Positions 1-11,600 of a stretch of DNA of 64,000 nt are shown here, one piece after another (position 1 is the first letter of the stretch; each line of letters opens with the position of its first letter). Both the position numbers and the translations under genes were made by a program. The notes beneath the pieces are model-generated. The model ran no database searches, was not told where the DNA came from, and was given only the letters and a program-made list of their open reading frames with translations. This DNA comes from Uranotaenia lowii (taxonomy: Eukaryota > Arthropoda > Insecta > Diptera > Culicidae): assembly GCF_029784155.1 (NCBI RefSeq), contig NC_073692.1, positions 278,276,413 to 278,340,412 of the forward strand. The letters are read 5' to 3'.

Positions 1-818
1 CGCTTTCAGGTTTCAAATCTTGCCTCAGGGGTCGGCAAAAGGGGTTATTATCTGTTCACTGTTTTTACGATATTCTCTTGATTGAGCATAGAATTGTAAT
101 GAAAATTGACACATGGTAGTTTAACAGAAAAGATAATTGATTTTAGGTGTCAAGTTTTGAATCGTGGGAAAAAAGGCCGTCCATGTTCGTTGCTCACTGT
201 TTTCGCGATATTGTCGTGATCATGCATCGGAGTGAGATGAAAATGTTTAGATGAGGGTTATAAACTATGAGCAATTGACTCCAGGTAGCATGCTCCGTGT
301 CAAGGGTCGGCGAAAGGGGCGTCTATATTCACTGTTCACTGTTTTCAAGTTCCTGACGTTATTTTACATATAATTTGAAAAGAAAAAATGGCACAAGGGA
401 GTTTTGATGAACGTAAAATTGGTTTCAATTATCGAATTTCGGGCCATGGGACAGAAAAAGAGGGTTTCATTGAAAGTTCAGTGTTTTGTGCAATAATTTT
501 GTTAGAGGCAGTTAATTAATACCAATTTAAGTGTGAAGGTCAAGCAAAAGAGTCGTGCACATAAACAAATAGTACATGTTTCTGCCATAATGTCTAGATT
601 TTGCAATCGATCGAGAAGAAAACACTCTCACATAAATTTTAATAAAAAGCCAATCAACCGTTTAATTTGAATTTCAAGTAAAAGTAATAGTAGCGACTTT
701 AAACACTGTTTAATTTTTTCCCCAAAATTGTCGAAAGAATGTTTCGAATTCATTTTCTAAACTCATTTTGACGTACCAATGATTTAAAGCGAAACGAAGT
801 TCGTACGGGATCAGCTAG
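1..818 (+). mobile_element. Helitron 3' portion, cut by window start
   Basis: The stretch ends with CTAG at 815-818 followed by T. Just upstream is a small palindrome (ACGAAGTTCGT, about 793-803). This is the classic Helitron 3' terminus: hairpin, short spacer, then CTRR inserted before a host T. The preceding 750 bp hold about five degenerate units of roughly 150 bp, each with a GGTCGGCAAAAGGGG-like start followed by TTCACTGTTTT. No coding sequence is seen, so this is a non-autonomous copy or only the tail of one. The 5' end lies outside the window. Confidence 0.55.
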
Positions 819-1960
819 TTGATTATAAACTTGTATGGACTCCCTCCTCTACCTCTCCTATTTCTCCATTGGAAGAAGGGTGGGTTCTATATAATAAGCT
901 TGCCAGATTGCCCGGTTTTATCCGGGTTTGCCCGGATATTTGATGCAAAATTTTGAGAAAGTCCGGTCCGGCCCGGTTGCCCGGATATCGAGAAAAAAGT
1001 CCGGATATTGCCCGGATTTTTTCACAATTTTCACAAAGAAACCCAAAAAAATCATAGTTTTTGAGTAAGTTTCAGCAAAATCGATTAACGGTATGGACAT
1101 TTTCAACGGTTGTTTTAAATAATTTCGCTGATTTACTTTTATAAACCTTTAAATATTTAAGTATTCCAAAAAGTTTTTGGAAGTCTGCAATTACATTAAT
1201 AAAATATTAATTTCATTTTTTTTTTGCTTTTATATATAACAACACCTAAATTTTGCCCGGTTATTGCCCGGTTTTTGGATTTGAAAAATTGAAATCCATG
1301 CCCGGATTTTGCCAGGTTTTTTTGAAAAAATGCCCGGAATTGCTAGGCCCGGATGGGAGTGGAAAAAATTCTGGCAACCTTATATATAATCATAAAAACA
1401 TTTATCGTTCCCAAATATCCTCCCATGTCAAATTTGGTTCCATTTGCTCGATAAGTTCTCCAATTGTGCAAAAATTATGAGGGAGCCCTCCTCCTCTCTT
1501 TCTATCTCCCAATAAGAAAGAGGGATGGGTGCCAAATATTCAGTAAACCAATTCTTGTATCCAAATACCATCCCATATAAAATATGGCTCCATTTGCTTG
1601 ATTAGATTTTGAGTTGTGTCAAATATTGTAAGGAAGCCCCCCTCGCCCCTCTCTATCTACCTACTGGAAATGGGAAGGGATCTCCAATAAATATAGAAAT
1701 CTTTCTTGAACACAAATACTTTCCCAAGCCAAATTTGGTACCATTTGTTAGATCGGTTCTTGAGTTATGCAAATATTTGTCTATTGTTTGCAAGGCCCCC
1801 TCTCCCTTCCTGTAAGAGGGAGGGGCTTCAAACCATAATAGGAACCTTCCCCGGCCTTCAATACCGCTACTTGTCAAGTTTCATGCAAAAAAGCTCAGTT
1901 GGTTCCGAGTTTATAGGGAACAGACAGACAGACAGAAATCTATTTTTATTTTTTTAAGGT
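819..1960. repeat. Degenerate ~150-bp tandem repeats, interrupted by a MITE
   Basis: Three to four imperfect units share CAAATTTGGTNCCATTTG, then a pyrimidine-rich block (CCCTCC..TCTATCTCC) and a purine-rich AAGAGGGA block. The array ends at a GACAGACAGACAGAAAT tail near 1920-1940. The unit structure and tail resemble the central repeats of Helitron/DINE-type non-autonomous elements, which is an inference. The copy is split by the MITE at 895-1382. Small ORFs on both strands here follow the repeat units and are not supported as genes. Confidence 0.5.
895..1382. mobile_element. hAT-like MITE (TSD TATATAA)
   Basis: Terminal inverted repeats TAAGCTTGCCAGA (left) and TAAGGTTGCCAGA (right, reverse complement) bound 488 bp. 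The flanks are direct repeats TATATAA at 888-894 and 1383-1389. The interior has many CCGG/CCCGG motifs in both orientations (TTGCCCGGAT). There is no coding capacity. A 7-8 bp duplication and short TIRs suit a hAT-type MITE; the family assignment is inferred. Confidence 0.6.
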
Positions 1961-4320
1961 TTTATTAATGGCACTTTACTATCCTTGTGGAGTTCGTGTC
2001 CTAATTCCATTTTATAAATATTAGATTACATCAAAAGAAAACACTGCTGGCAATTTTCTGCTCTCTCAAACGTTTCGACATAAACTTCTGATAGATATAA
2101 CAAGATTGCCAGCAACTGGTCCCTCATACTACAAGACGTACCATAAATTATCTTATCGGCTGTTTTCTTTACAGTCGCCGTATATTTTCAAGCGCACCGT
2201 TTAAAGTTTCACCAAAAGTTCAAACGTTTAACTACACCGAATAATCGCTCAACTTCGAACGTACAGCAAAGTTTTGAACTTTTACACAGGAACACAATTA
2301 TGAAAGAATAAATCTTCACCTCCGACTTCAAACGCAACAACAGACATAAATCTTTCCCGGAACGCTAATCCAGCTCTTTCACTTTTTCAACGATACGATT
2401 TAACCTCAACCGTGGCAGCGAGTGAAAATTTGGCAAACGAATTTCTTCACCAAAATTCCAACATAAATACCCTTTATCCACATCACTGCGAGCCGCCAAC
2501 TGCAAAATATTTCCTTTATCAAGATTGGACAAAGTTTATTAGCGAAAATTGTTGGCTTCCCCGGCTGGCCGCACTTTCAACTGGAACCAGCAACCTGTTT
2601 ACAGCCGCTCCACTTTGCCTCCAACTTCAACGAAAATTCGCTTGAGTTAGGTTTCCGGAAAATATGGCCACCACTTTGCCCTGGCCGATATAATGACGGA
2701 TGTGCTCGTTATTGTACCCACGCGCCGCCATCGAATAGGGAAAAACCAAACCAAACCGAACAAAAGTGTAATCCGACCTCTCCTGTCTCATCAATCCGAC
2801 CGATTTCCCGGCGACCGACAGATGAATCCCCAATTTCCTCCCCAAAAACGCACACAAACACACACACATAGACAAAATCACCCCCTTTATAGAAACGATG
2901 ATTTATGGCTGTCTTCATGCAAAATTGCCACCCCGAAACCTTATCTTTGGTCTCCGGTCTCGTTTGCCATTATTGCTTTCGCTTCTTTTGGCTGCTCGGT
3001 CGGTTTTTCGATTTTCTTATGAATAATAAAAGTTTGAAAATTGGTTCGGACCGGCTTCGTTGTCTTTGTCGTTGTCCCTGTCGGTTCTTCCATCTTCTTG
3101 GCACTGCGATGTGCTCGTTAAAGAGCGAGGGAAAAACGAACGCTCAACGGGAAAAGCGTAATTCGCTGGAAAATTTGGAAAAATGGCGAACGATTCGACC
3201 GAACCCGGTCGCTTAACAATTGACCCTGGCTGGTAGCTCTCGACTGGAAACAAGAAAGCAGAATACTGACAGAATACTTTTTTTTTTTTGCTCGTTCGTC
3301 CTGCTTTCTGATGAATAATGACGATTCTTCGGGTGCCAATGAGTGGCTCCGATAATAATCATCGTTCACGCGCATTTATTGAAAACGGGCGACGTTGTGA
3401 AAAATTGCCTACAGAATTGGGCACGATTTGTAGGATTAAATGATCGATGTCAGGAGATTTATGTTAAATGGATGTCGAAACACTGGACGATTGATGAAAA
3501 TGAAGGACAAAGGAAGCCTTTGGATCAGCGAAGTCATCAAATTAATTGAAATTGACAAATGGGATGGTAAAAAAAAGATTGTAGTGGATCTAGTGTTTAA
3601 TGAAGTATTAGGCAAACTACAATTGCCAGTAATTTTAAATAAATGATAAAAATGAGATTGGGGGTTGGAAGCAGGCTTCTTCGATTCTCTTGATTTTTGC
3701 TCGGTTTTTCTCATCTCCTTGTCAATCGCCTGGGAGAAATATGCTTTCTCGCACTTAAAACGATCAAGCAACCCACATTTTGTTGGAGAGCATCTCAATA
3801 ACGCAGTCACCCAATCTCATTCTCGCTAGGAGAAATGTTCATTAACTGAGCTGGCTGAGAAATCAACGATCGCAATTCATTTCACTGATTACACGTAGCA
3901 CTGATTAAGTGTTTTCAGAGGCACACACCAACAGTGCTCTGTCAGTAGAAGAACGATCATTCGTTAGAGAAAAAAATTCTCCCCGCTCTCTCAGCAGCAG
4001 AGGGTGAAATGCTCATTAAAAATAGACTCACAATTATTCGGAGCGAAAAAGTTCACTGTCTCCATTTGATCAAGATGAGCAAAATGAAGTCTGGTTGGAA
4101 GTTACAAGAAATTTTGAATAGAAAACCAAATCTGTGCAAAAATCCAGCTCAATTAGATTTGATCTATTGTAGCCTCAATCGTCAAAAGAGAGACCACAAA
4201 ACATCGGAAATATCAAAATTTAAGTTTTGATTTCAAATGACCTAAATATACATAAAAACTCGAGACCAGATGTAATCTCGAAAAAAAAATGGCTAAAAAT
4301 CGACTTTTTGAACCTTACCA
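1961..4320. other. No recognised element; relatively GC-rich from ~2040 to 3900
   Basis: No transposon termini or protein domains were recognised. Open frames occur on both strands and overlap one another, as expected from the locally higher GC content rather than from coding. This is one of the islands that may be host unique sequence. Confidence 0.4.
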
Positions 4321-5260
4321 AGTTTTGGAAAACCTGTAGCCAACCAAAGAATATTTAAATAAGGTAGTGTCGAGAGCCATATTGGATTTTTTTGTGACGT
4401 CACAAAAACGAATGTATCGAAAATTTACATGCAAATGGCAGAAATTTCAAAGAAAAACATGTTTTAGAACGAAAATGAATTCCAATTTCATTTTGATTGT
4501 GTTGTAAGGCCTCTATTTGACTTTGTTATGAAATTTTTTGGTCCTTTGAAGATTGCATTACGATTTTTTCTTATTTTTATTAATTAACCCAATGTCATCT
4601 TGAAGCTAAAACCTGCAAAAATGAAGAAAAACTCAGCAATTAAAAAGTCTAGCTGGTAGTTATTGAGTGTTGAACTGATTTTAATGATTTTTATACAACC
4701 GGTTTACCACACGCAATTCTCATTTAGAACAATAAAACTTAATAAATGATTGTTAATTTAATTTACTAAAACGCCAAAGGAAGATTGTGGTTTTCTATAA
4801 AATTTTATATTTTGATTATTGTAATGAGAAGCTTAATCTGCACTGACTTGAACATTTTCATGGAAAACTTTGAAATCATTTTAAAGTTTTGCAAATTTGG
4901 GTGGTGAAAGTCCTCGATTTTTTTCGAATTTCGATGCTGTATTTTAGAAAAAAATTATTAGAAAATGCCACTTTCTCGTACCGATCTTGAAGAGCAAGAA
5001 TCCTTCTAGGATAACATGTTTTCAAAGTGGAAAATTTCCAGCAGATTCTTTGGATTATCAAAGTAAATGGCAAATTTTCTTGTAAATTAACAGATTTTTC
5101 GTGATTGTGACGACACAGTCTGTACCAATACTAGAACAGAGCTGCCTTAGCACTACCTTCTTTAAATATTCCTTGCTCTTATTTCACTTTCCAATCATTA
5201 TGAAACCATCATGGAAGCTTAAATTTGTCTTACTTTGAAGGATCATTTGAATAAGCGAAC
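4321..5260 (+). repeat. Dispersed repeat family, copy A
   Basis: The segment aligns by eye with 28497-30195 in the same orientation. Shared blocks include AAGGTAGTGYCRAGAGCCAT, GTTTTAGAACGAAAAT, TAAGGCCTCTATTT, AATAACATGTTTTCAAAGT and CAGTCTGTACCAATACTAGA. The final part (5179-5260, CACTTTCYAATCATWATGAAACC) matches 28060-28110, which lies upstream of copy B, so the two loci are not simply collinear. No protein is encoded. Confidence 0.65.
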
Positions 5261-5306
5261 CACCCTACTATTTGTTTTGAGCTTCACTGCGTAAAATTTT
5301 AGAAAG

Positions 5307-6126
5307 TCAAATATGACATCGAAAGACATGAATGCAGCTGGCACACAAATTCGCGATTTCCTCAGTCCACCAATAAACTGGTGGATGTGAGTTTCTACAA
5401 TGGCGAGGAGAGCTCGCCATTGCTGCGTCACAAGCACGTGTAAGTACTTTTGTCATGTTTTCCGTCGACAAGTTACACAGGTTTCGCTCCCACTTCAGCA
5501 CCTCGACAAAGACATTCCGGTAAAATTGCTTTGTCCTCCAGCCTCACCTACTATTTCCTCTCCCCTAACTGACTCTGCACTCTTACCCACACGACAGCGG
5601 ATCGCAAAGTGGTCGCTATGAGTATAGTCCTCGCTCACTCTCTAATAACTTGTCCATCTGGGACTAGCAAATGTGATATCTATAATGGAATCACGTCCCT
5701 CTCCATGGTGGGTCTTAGTATTACCTACGTTCGCAGGTTTGCAAGTACTTCAAGTAGACTCTGTCCTCTGGCGTTTGTAAGGGAACTACCCCATTCCTGG
5801 GCCTACGCATTGAAATCCCCCGCGATAATAACGGGGCTTCGACCTGTGAGCACGTCGACTATCTTATCCGTCGTAGCGCTAAATTTCTCCAGACTCCACC
5901 TCGGTGGAGCGTAGCTGCTAGAGAAGAAGATTCCATTGACTTTGGCTATCACGAAGCTTTCCTCATTCAATGTGACCACTTCTTGTATGAGAAACTTTCC
6001 TGTCACCCGTATTGCGGCCAGATTGGCACTATCGGTCACCCAATTTGTAGGCTTACTGCAGCTAGCCGCTATGCGACCGGATTCTCCGCACCTCCAACAT
6101 AATCCTCGTCTGTCTGTTAACCACAA
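5307..6126 (-). pseudogene. R1-clade LINE fragment: ORF1 zinc knuckle plus endonuclease remnant
   Basis: Reading the minus strand from 6126, a degenerate CCHC knuckle (CWRCGESGRIAASC, with Arg where His is expected) is followed by the start of an exonuclease-endonuclease-phosphatase domain. That domain carries SSSYAPPRWSLEKF and VIIAGDFNA. Across in-frame stops it continues with EWGSSLTNARG, then YTHSDHFAI (the catalytic SDH motif), and in a shifted frame TRACDAAM and PVYWWTEEIANL. These motifs and their order are typical of the R1 group of insect LINEs, which nick DNA for target-primed reverse transcription. The reverse transcriptase is missing, so the copy keeps its 5' half and has lost its 3' half by deletion. 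Several stops and frameshifts make it inactive. It abuts the copia remnant at about 6126. Confidence 0.75.
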
Positions 6127-6480
6127 ACCTTCCTTGACCGCATTGGCAAAAGGCTACTATCTCAGCTTCGGTAGACGACAGACCGACGTCCGCTAACGTT
6201 TTGTTGACCACGAAATAAGATTCCCATAAGTAGATCTGTGTTCGCGTGTTTGCGGTATACCAACGCCACATTGGTCATACGTTCGAAGGTATCGCAGAAT
6301 ACGCTTCAGGCCTTCCACTGGCCTGGCTTTTGATTTGCAAAGTACGCTAATCGCAGCACTGATGTTCGATCTCCAAGATGACTGCAAACAACCGATCAGA
6401 TCGTTGAACGGCTGCTCGGTGATAACCTCACCATCGTTCCATCGAACCTTCGTGTCAAAAACAGAATGGGTTTCCTGCAT
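6126..6480 (-). pseudogene. copia reverse transcriptase / RNase H remnant
   Basis: Two overlapping frames encode typical C-terminal copia polyprotein motifs: PFNDLIGCLQSS and ISAAISVLCKSKARPVEGLK with ILRYLRTYDQCGVG (the region between RT and RNase H), then SSTEAEIVAF, the copia RNase H SxxEAE motif, near 6160. A frameshift lies between them. The frame runs out at the junction with the R1 fragment at about 6126. The catalytic RT core (YVDD) is absent. Confidence 0.65.
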
Positions 6481-6583
6481 CCTGGGTTAAGCTAACAGCT
6501 TCCCAAATCTCGCTCTCATCCGGGGCTGCATATAGTTGCTCAGTGCGCTAACAGCAGCAATGATGTTCGGCCTCGATAAACAG

Positions 6584-7183
6584 CTAACAATCGATCAAAT
6601 CGTTGAGCGGCTGCCTAGTGATATCCTCACTTCGTCCAGCCCGAGTCTCGTTCTTCTTCATGGCTGCCATTCCCTTGTCGATGGTGGTCTTCCGGAAAAA
6701 GCAGTCCATTTGGCCCTTGAGATTGCTGACGATTCGAAGTTGCTCTTCCTCATCATCAGCGGCTACGTTAGCCACGTAGCGTTTATTAGCTTCGGGATTG
6801 ACGGAATCTTGATCATCATCGTCATCTTCGCCATCGCTCCTCTCGTAGTCGCTCTCGTCTTCCAACGTATGCTGACTGGCACCAGAATCGAGGACGAATC
6901 TTCGTTGATTCTGGTGGCTGATAACCTCAGCATGCAAACGCACAGCATATCTTGCATGTTGCGCTCTGTTAACTCCAGAAAAGCATCCTCTTGTTGCTAA
7001 CAGGGCCCTTCCTCGGTGGATTCGAGAATTAGCCAGACTTCGATCGACAGGACTCATCCGAAATGCCTCAGAATTCAAGAGGTGGATGAATTTGCTAGTG
7101 ACTAACTGTCTCCCGAACCACCTCCTCCGAAGCATCCGAAGCAGCTTCCATCCATCGAAAACATGTTCACTAGACTTCCCCAA
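6584..7183 (-). pseudogene. copia gag/protease remnant
   Basis: A 199-codon open frame contains FVLDSGASQH with the aspartic protease D-S-G triad encoded near 6889-6881, as in copia polyproteins. It is followed by an acidic region (DYERSDGEDDDDDQDS). The end of the frame (QPLNDLIDC) matches the RT-region motif QPFNDLIGC encoded near 6400, so RT sequence has been brought next to protease by deletion. The upstream residues are not recognisable as an intact gag. It is a non-functional piece of a polyprotein. Confidence 0.6.
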
Positions 7184-7505
7184 ATTTGTATGGGAAATTC
7201 AAAACCTGTGAAATGTTATGCGCTGCAGGCAAAAATTGATCCTAGTCCTAGTACAAGATCTCATGCCAAATTAAGGCCAGAACGGATCACGGGAAGGGGT
7301 CGCTCAACGAGCCTGAAGTTTGTATGGGATTTTGAGACATTTTATTCGGGAGAAACATGAAAAACCAGTTTTTCATCAATAACTTTGGTCTCCGTCGGCC
7401 GATTTCTTTCAAAAACGGGTTTTCTTAAAGCCTAAACTATGACAAATATTTCATCCGAAGACTGCATTTCGATAAAAGTTGAGATAAAAAAGATATTAGG
7501 CTTCC
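7172..7505 (+). repeat. Single arm of a foldback element (family also at 19733-20433)
   Basis: The sequence from CCCCAAATTTGTATGG to ATATTAGGCTTC matches both arms of the foldback at 19733-20433. Shared blocks include TTATGCGCTGCAGGC, GCTCAACGAGCCT and GCATTTCGAT. Only one arm is present here, inside the copia remnant, so it is either a half-element left by deletion or a variant. Confidence 0.65.
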
Positions 7506-7964
7506 GTGACCTTTGTGCTGGCAATCCTCTACGCTCATGGTCGTCTGTGCTAGGATCAGCTCCTGTATGCTGACCGCAGCGCACAGCCAAAGCACGAGAA
7601 TAACCCTCTCGGCTATCAGCTCCACCCAATTGTTCCGGGGTAGACCTACCGACCTTCGCGCTGAACCATCTCGGTTGCGGATAATGAGACTCCTCCCGGC
7701 CGTCGGTCGTGAGCTCACGCTTGCTAACCGCAGTTTGGCTCGTGATGGCATCGAGAGTTACCCTCTCGGTCCACGAACCTCCCCGGACTCGATCTCTGGC
7801 GGAACCTCTGGGCTGGGTCGTCTCTACGCTGGCTGATTTCTCTGATTGGTGGTCCTCTGACTGATCTGGCTGGTCTACTTGCTAACCGCAAGTTCGAAAC
7901 TTGAGAGTACCCCTCTCTAACTAACTCGAAAGTTTCTAATCCAGACGTATCTGGGTCCATAACC

Positions 7965-8155
7965 TGTTGAAAACGCAGGTTTCAGTGGTGGAATAGAGTT
8001 ATCTTTATTCATGTTTCGTAAGTCTAGTCTTTACATAGCTTCACAATTCATTAGCGATTGCTATTGTCGCACTCTACTTCTCATATTCTCTAACCGGGAG
8101 AGTACTCATTTCTCAATGAGTACATCGATACTTTTACTCAGAATATCTGGCAACA
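7965..8155 (-). repeat. copia 5' LTR
   Basis: This 191-bp block begins TGTTGCCAGATATTC and ends TTTTCAACA on the minus strand, giving the TGTTG...CAACA ends usual for LTRs. An AATAAA-like motif (ATGAATAAAG) lies inside. The bases immediately downstream read GGTTATGGACCCAG, which resembles the copia-type primer-binding site that pairs with an internal part of initiator tRNA-Met. No second LTR was found in the window. Confidence 0.6.
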
Positions 8156-8630
8156 CTATTGTGTTACCACGAACCCAATTTGAGTAGCCTCACTTAACCG
8201 TGTAATGATGTAAACATTTGTACCGCGTTTATCATCGTCACCTGTCATCATCAATCATTGATCCATTGTTCTTCGATTGCGAAATGAACACAAAGAGAGT
8301 GGAGAACCAAAACAAATCGTGTTTTGGTTTTGCACGGTGTTCCAGAAACTTTTGGCTCCAATGGATCCGAAAACGAACCTACACCCAAAATAATTTAGAA
8401 ATTATTTCTACGGGATTTTTCACGTAAAATAGTAGAAGGAAATTTTGGTGATTTTCAATTGTTCATATTTTAACAAGCAAAACACATAGTGGTACTATTC
8501 TTGTTTAGCTCACTGTATAAGGGAAAATAGATCACAATGGCTCGGGAATAATAAGTTTGAATTGCACTCTTATCAATATCAAAAAGTTGAAAATGGGTGA
8601 TCAATGAATGTTTATAGGAAAACCTTAATT
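8156..8630. other. No recognised feature
   Basis: About 475 bp between the copia LTR and the RTE insertion show no conserved motif, TIR or protein similarity that I can recognise. A 69-codon open frame at 8218-8427 has nothing to support it. Confidence 0.4.
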
Positions 8631-8655
8631 TGTTATCTACTGAGTTTAGTTTAGT

Positions 8656-11600
8656 TTATTGATCCCGCGCCGATCCTCCGGTGCATAGGGCCGTGGTAAA
8701 AGACCTCCACTGTTGACGATCCGGAGCCAGCGTCTTCACCTGGTCCCAGTCAAGATTCTCGTCGACTGTTCGGATTTCAGCGGCTAGGCTTCGCCGCCAC
8801 GAATTTCTGGGTCTGCCTCTTCTTCGATGACCTTCTGGATTCCAATCTAGCGCCTCTCTGCAAATCTCGTCTTCATCTCTTCGCAGCGTATGCCCAATCC
8901 ATCTCCACTTACGTTCCCGAATCTCGATTTCTAGCGCCTTTTGATGACACCGGCGATGTTCCTCATTCGAGATCCAGTTGTCAGGCCACCAAGCGCGGAT
9001 GATATTCCGCAGGCAGCGGTTTACAAATACTTTCAGTTTTCGCGTCGTTACCACATATGTGCACCAAGTTTCGCACCCGTACAGCAATACGGATTTGACG
9101 TTTGAGTTGAAGATTCTGATTTTCGTTCGTAGAGAGATCTGGCGTGACCGCCAGATGTTTCGGAGACTCGCAAACGCAAATCGGGCCTTTCTGATCCGGG
9201 TTTCGATGTCTTTTCTGGTACCACCATCAGGCGTTATCTGGCTACCAAGATACTGGAAGCACTCCACTTTCTCAACTTGTTGCCCGGCTACCATGAAACT
9301 GGAGGGATTTCCTGTGTTGATCTCCATCGACTTGGTCTTTTCGACATTGACTTTGAGACCTGCTGCTTTGGAACTTTCGGTGAGGTCGTCGAGTTTGCTC
9401 TGCATATCTGGTTGTGTTTGGGCGAGCAAAACAATATCGTCAGCCAGGTCAAGGTCGTTCAGTTGCTCCATTGTTGAAGGATTCCACGGTAATCCTCGGT
9501 TCGGTGCACAGTCAATCGATCCAATCAGAATCTCATCCATTACGATTAGAAAAAGTAGCGGTGATAGAATACATCCTTGTCTCACTCCAGCAGTTACCGG
9601 GATTGGTTCGGACAAGACACCGTCGTGCAAGACCTTGCACGAAAATGCCTCGTATTGTGCTTCGATGAGATGGACTAGTTTCTCTGGGACCCCTCGTCGC
9701 CTTAGAGCCGCCCAGATGTTTTCATGGTTAAGTCGGTCGAATGCTTTTTCGAAATCAACGAACACCAGCAGAAGAGAGTCCTGGAATTCGTTGATTTGTT
9801 CCAGTATGATTCGTAGCGTAGTGATGTGGTCCACACATGATCGTCCGGATCGGAATCCAGCTTGTTGCCGTCGGAGTGTAGCGTCTATTTTCTCCTGGAT
9901 CCTGTTCAGAATCACTTTGCAGAGTACTTTGAGGGTTGTACAGATCAACGTTATGCCTCGCCAGTTACCGCACTCTGTCAGGTCTCCTTTCTTCGGGACC
10001 TTTACGAGGATTCCCTGCATCCAGTCGGCCGGGAATGTTGCAGTATCCCAGATATCAGCGAAAAGACGGTGCAACATTTGTGCTGATAGGGCAGGGTCGG
10101 CTTTCAGCATTTCAGCAGGGATGCAATCGATCCCAGGTGCTTTGTTGGATTTCATGTTTTTGATTGCCGCTTCTATTTCAGCCAGCGAAGGCGCTTCCGA
10201 GTTGACGCCATTAATGCGACTTACTGTTGGCGCTTCGAGCTGCAGATTCTGTTGGCCATCGCTATTCGTGACTCGAAAGAGTTGTTCGAAGTGCTCAGTC
10301 CATCGTTTGAGCTGATCTGTTCGATCGGTCAGTAACTGACCTGCTCGGTCTTTTAGCGGCATTCTTGCATTAGTCCTTGCACCACTGAGGCGGCGAGAAA
10401 TGTCATAAAGTAATCGGATATTTCCATTGGCGGCGGCTCTTTCCCCCTCTTCGGCTAGGGAATTAGTCCAGGCTCTCTTGTCTCGTCTACAAGCTCGTTT
10501 AACTGCCTTTTCCAGCTCCGCATATCGTAAGCGGGCGGCTGCTTTGGCTGACCCGGTACATGCCTGCTCAATTCCGACTTTCGCCTTTCTCCGATCATCG
10601 ACCATCCTCCAAGTTTCATCCGACATCCATTCACTTCTTCTTCCACAAACTTTACCGAGAGTACCATGGCTCGTCGTGATAAAGGCATTCTTGATTCCAC
10701 ACCACTGTTCTTCGACTGTTCCGTCTGTCGACAGCTCCGAGGCTCGGGATTCTAGCTGTTCAACGTATGCCCTTTTCACCTCTGGATTCTCCAACCGGCG
10801 GACGTCGTATCGACACCCGACTTTCTCCTCGCGCCGTTGGACACGCGCAACTCTCAGTCGTATCTCGCCAAGGACGAGGTGATGGTCAGATGCAATGTCT
10901 GCGCTTCGTTTGTTGCGTACATCAAGAAGGCTCCTTCTCCATTTTCGGCTGATGCAGATGTGATCAATTTGATTTTCTGTTCGGCCATCTCGGGATACCC
11001 AAGTGACCTTATGTGCTGGTCGATGGGGGAAGAGCGATCCGCCGATCACCATGTTGTTGTTGCCACAAAATTCTACAAACAGCTCTCCGTTTTCGCTCAT
11101 CTGTCCTAGGCCATGGCGCCCCATGATGCGCTCAAGGTCCTGATTGTCGGAGCCAATCTTTGCGTTGAAGTCGCCCAAATGGATTTGAATGTCACCCTTC
11201 GGAATTCTCTCTACCACGCTGTTCAGTTGACTGTAAAACTGCTCTTTCTCCTGCAAGTCGGCAACGTCAGTTGGCGCATAACACTGGACCATTGTAAGGT
11301 TTCTAACCCGTGTTCTGAATCTGGCTACGATTATTCTTTCGTTTATCGGTTCCCATCTAATGAGGGCCGCGTAGGCCTGCGGGCTTAACAGGAAACCAAC
11401 TCCTCGTTCCCGAGTAGCATGTTCTCCTCGTATGCCAGAGTAAAGCAGGACTTGCCCGGATTGTGTCTTGTGTTCTCCAGTATTAGGCCAACGGACTTCG
11501 CTCAGTCCCAAAATTTCAAGCTTGAGGCGGCTAGCCTCTCTAGTAAGTTGTTCCAGTTTGCCTTGTTGGGCAAGGGTTAAAACATTCCAAGTTCCAATTC

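Larger units (their letters stand above)
6126..8155 (-). mobile_element. Decayed Ty1/copia retrotransposon
   Basis: Read on the minus strand, the order is 5' LTR (8155-7965), a primer-binding-site-like GGTTATGGACCCAG just inside it, gag-like sequence (about 7960-7437), protease remnant (about 6888), then RT/RNase H remnants (6480-6126). The order is that of a copia element. A foldback-element arm occupies 7172-7505. Part of the RT-region sequence is locally duplicated: 6360-6450 and 6560-6632 share GATCRNATCGTTGARCGGCTGC. The 3' LTR is not found. The R1 fragment adjoins at 6126, so the 3' end was lost or replaced. Confidence 0.65.

Noticed and set aside
3436..3810. 124-codon minus-strand open frame
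   Set aside because: No recognisable motif; overlapping open frames exist on the opposite strand and there are no splice or promoter cues.
8978..10315. 445-codon plus-strand open frame
   Set aside because: It lies entirely antisense to the RTE ORF2, whose endonuclease and RT motifs are unmistakable. It is a shadow frame.
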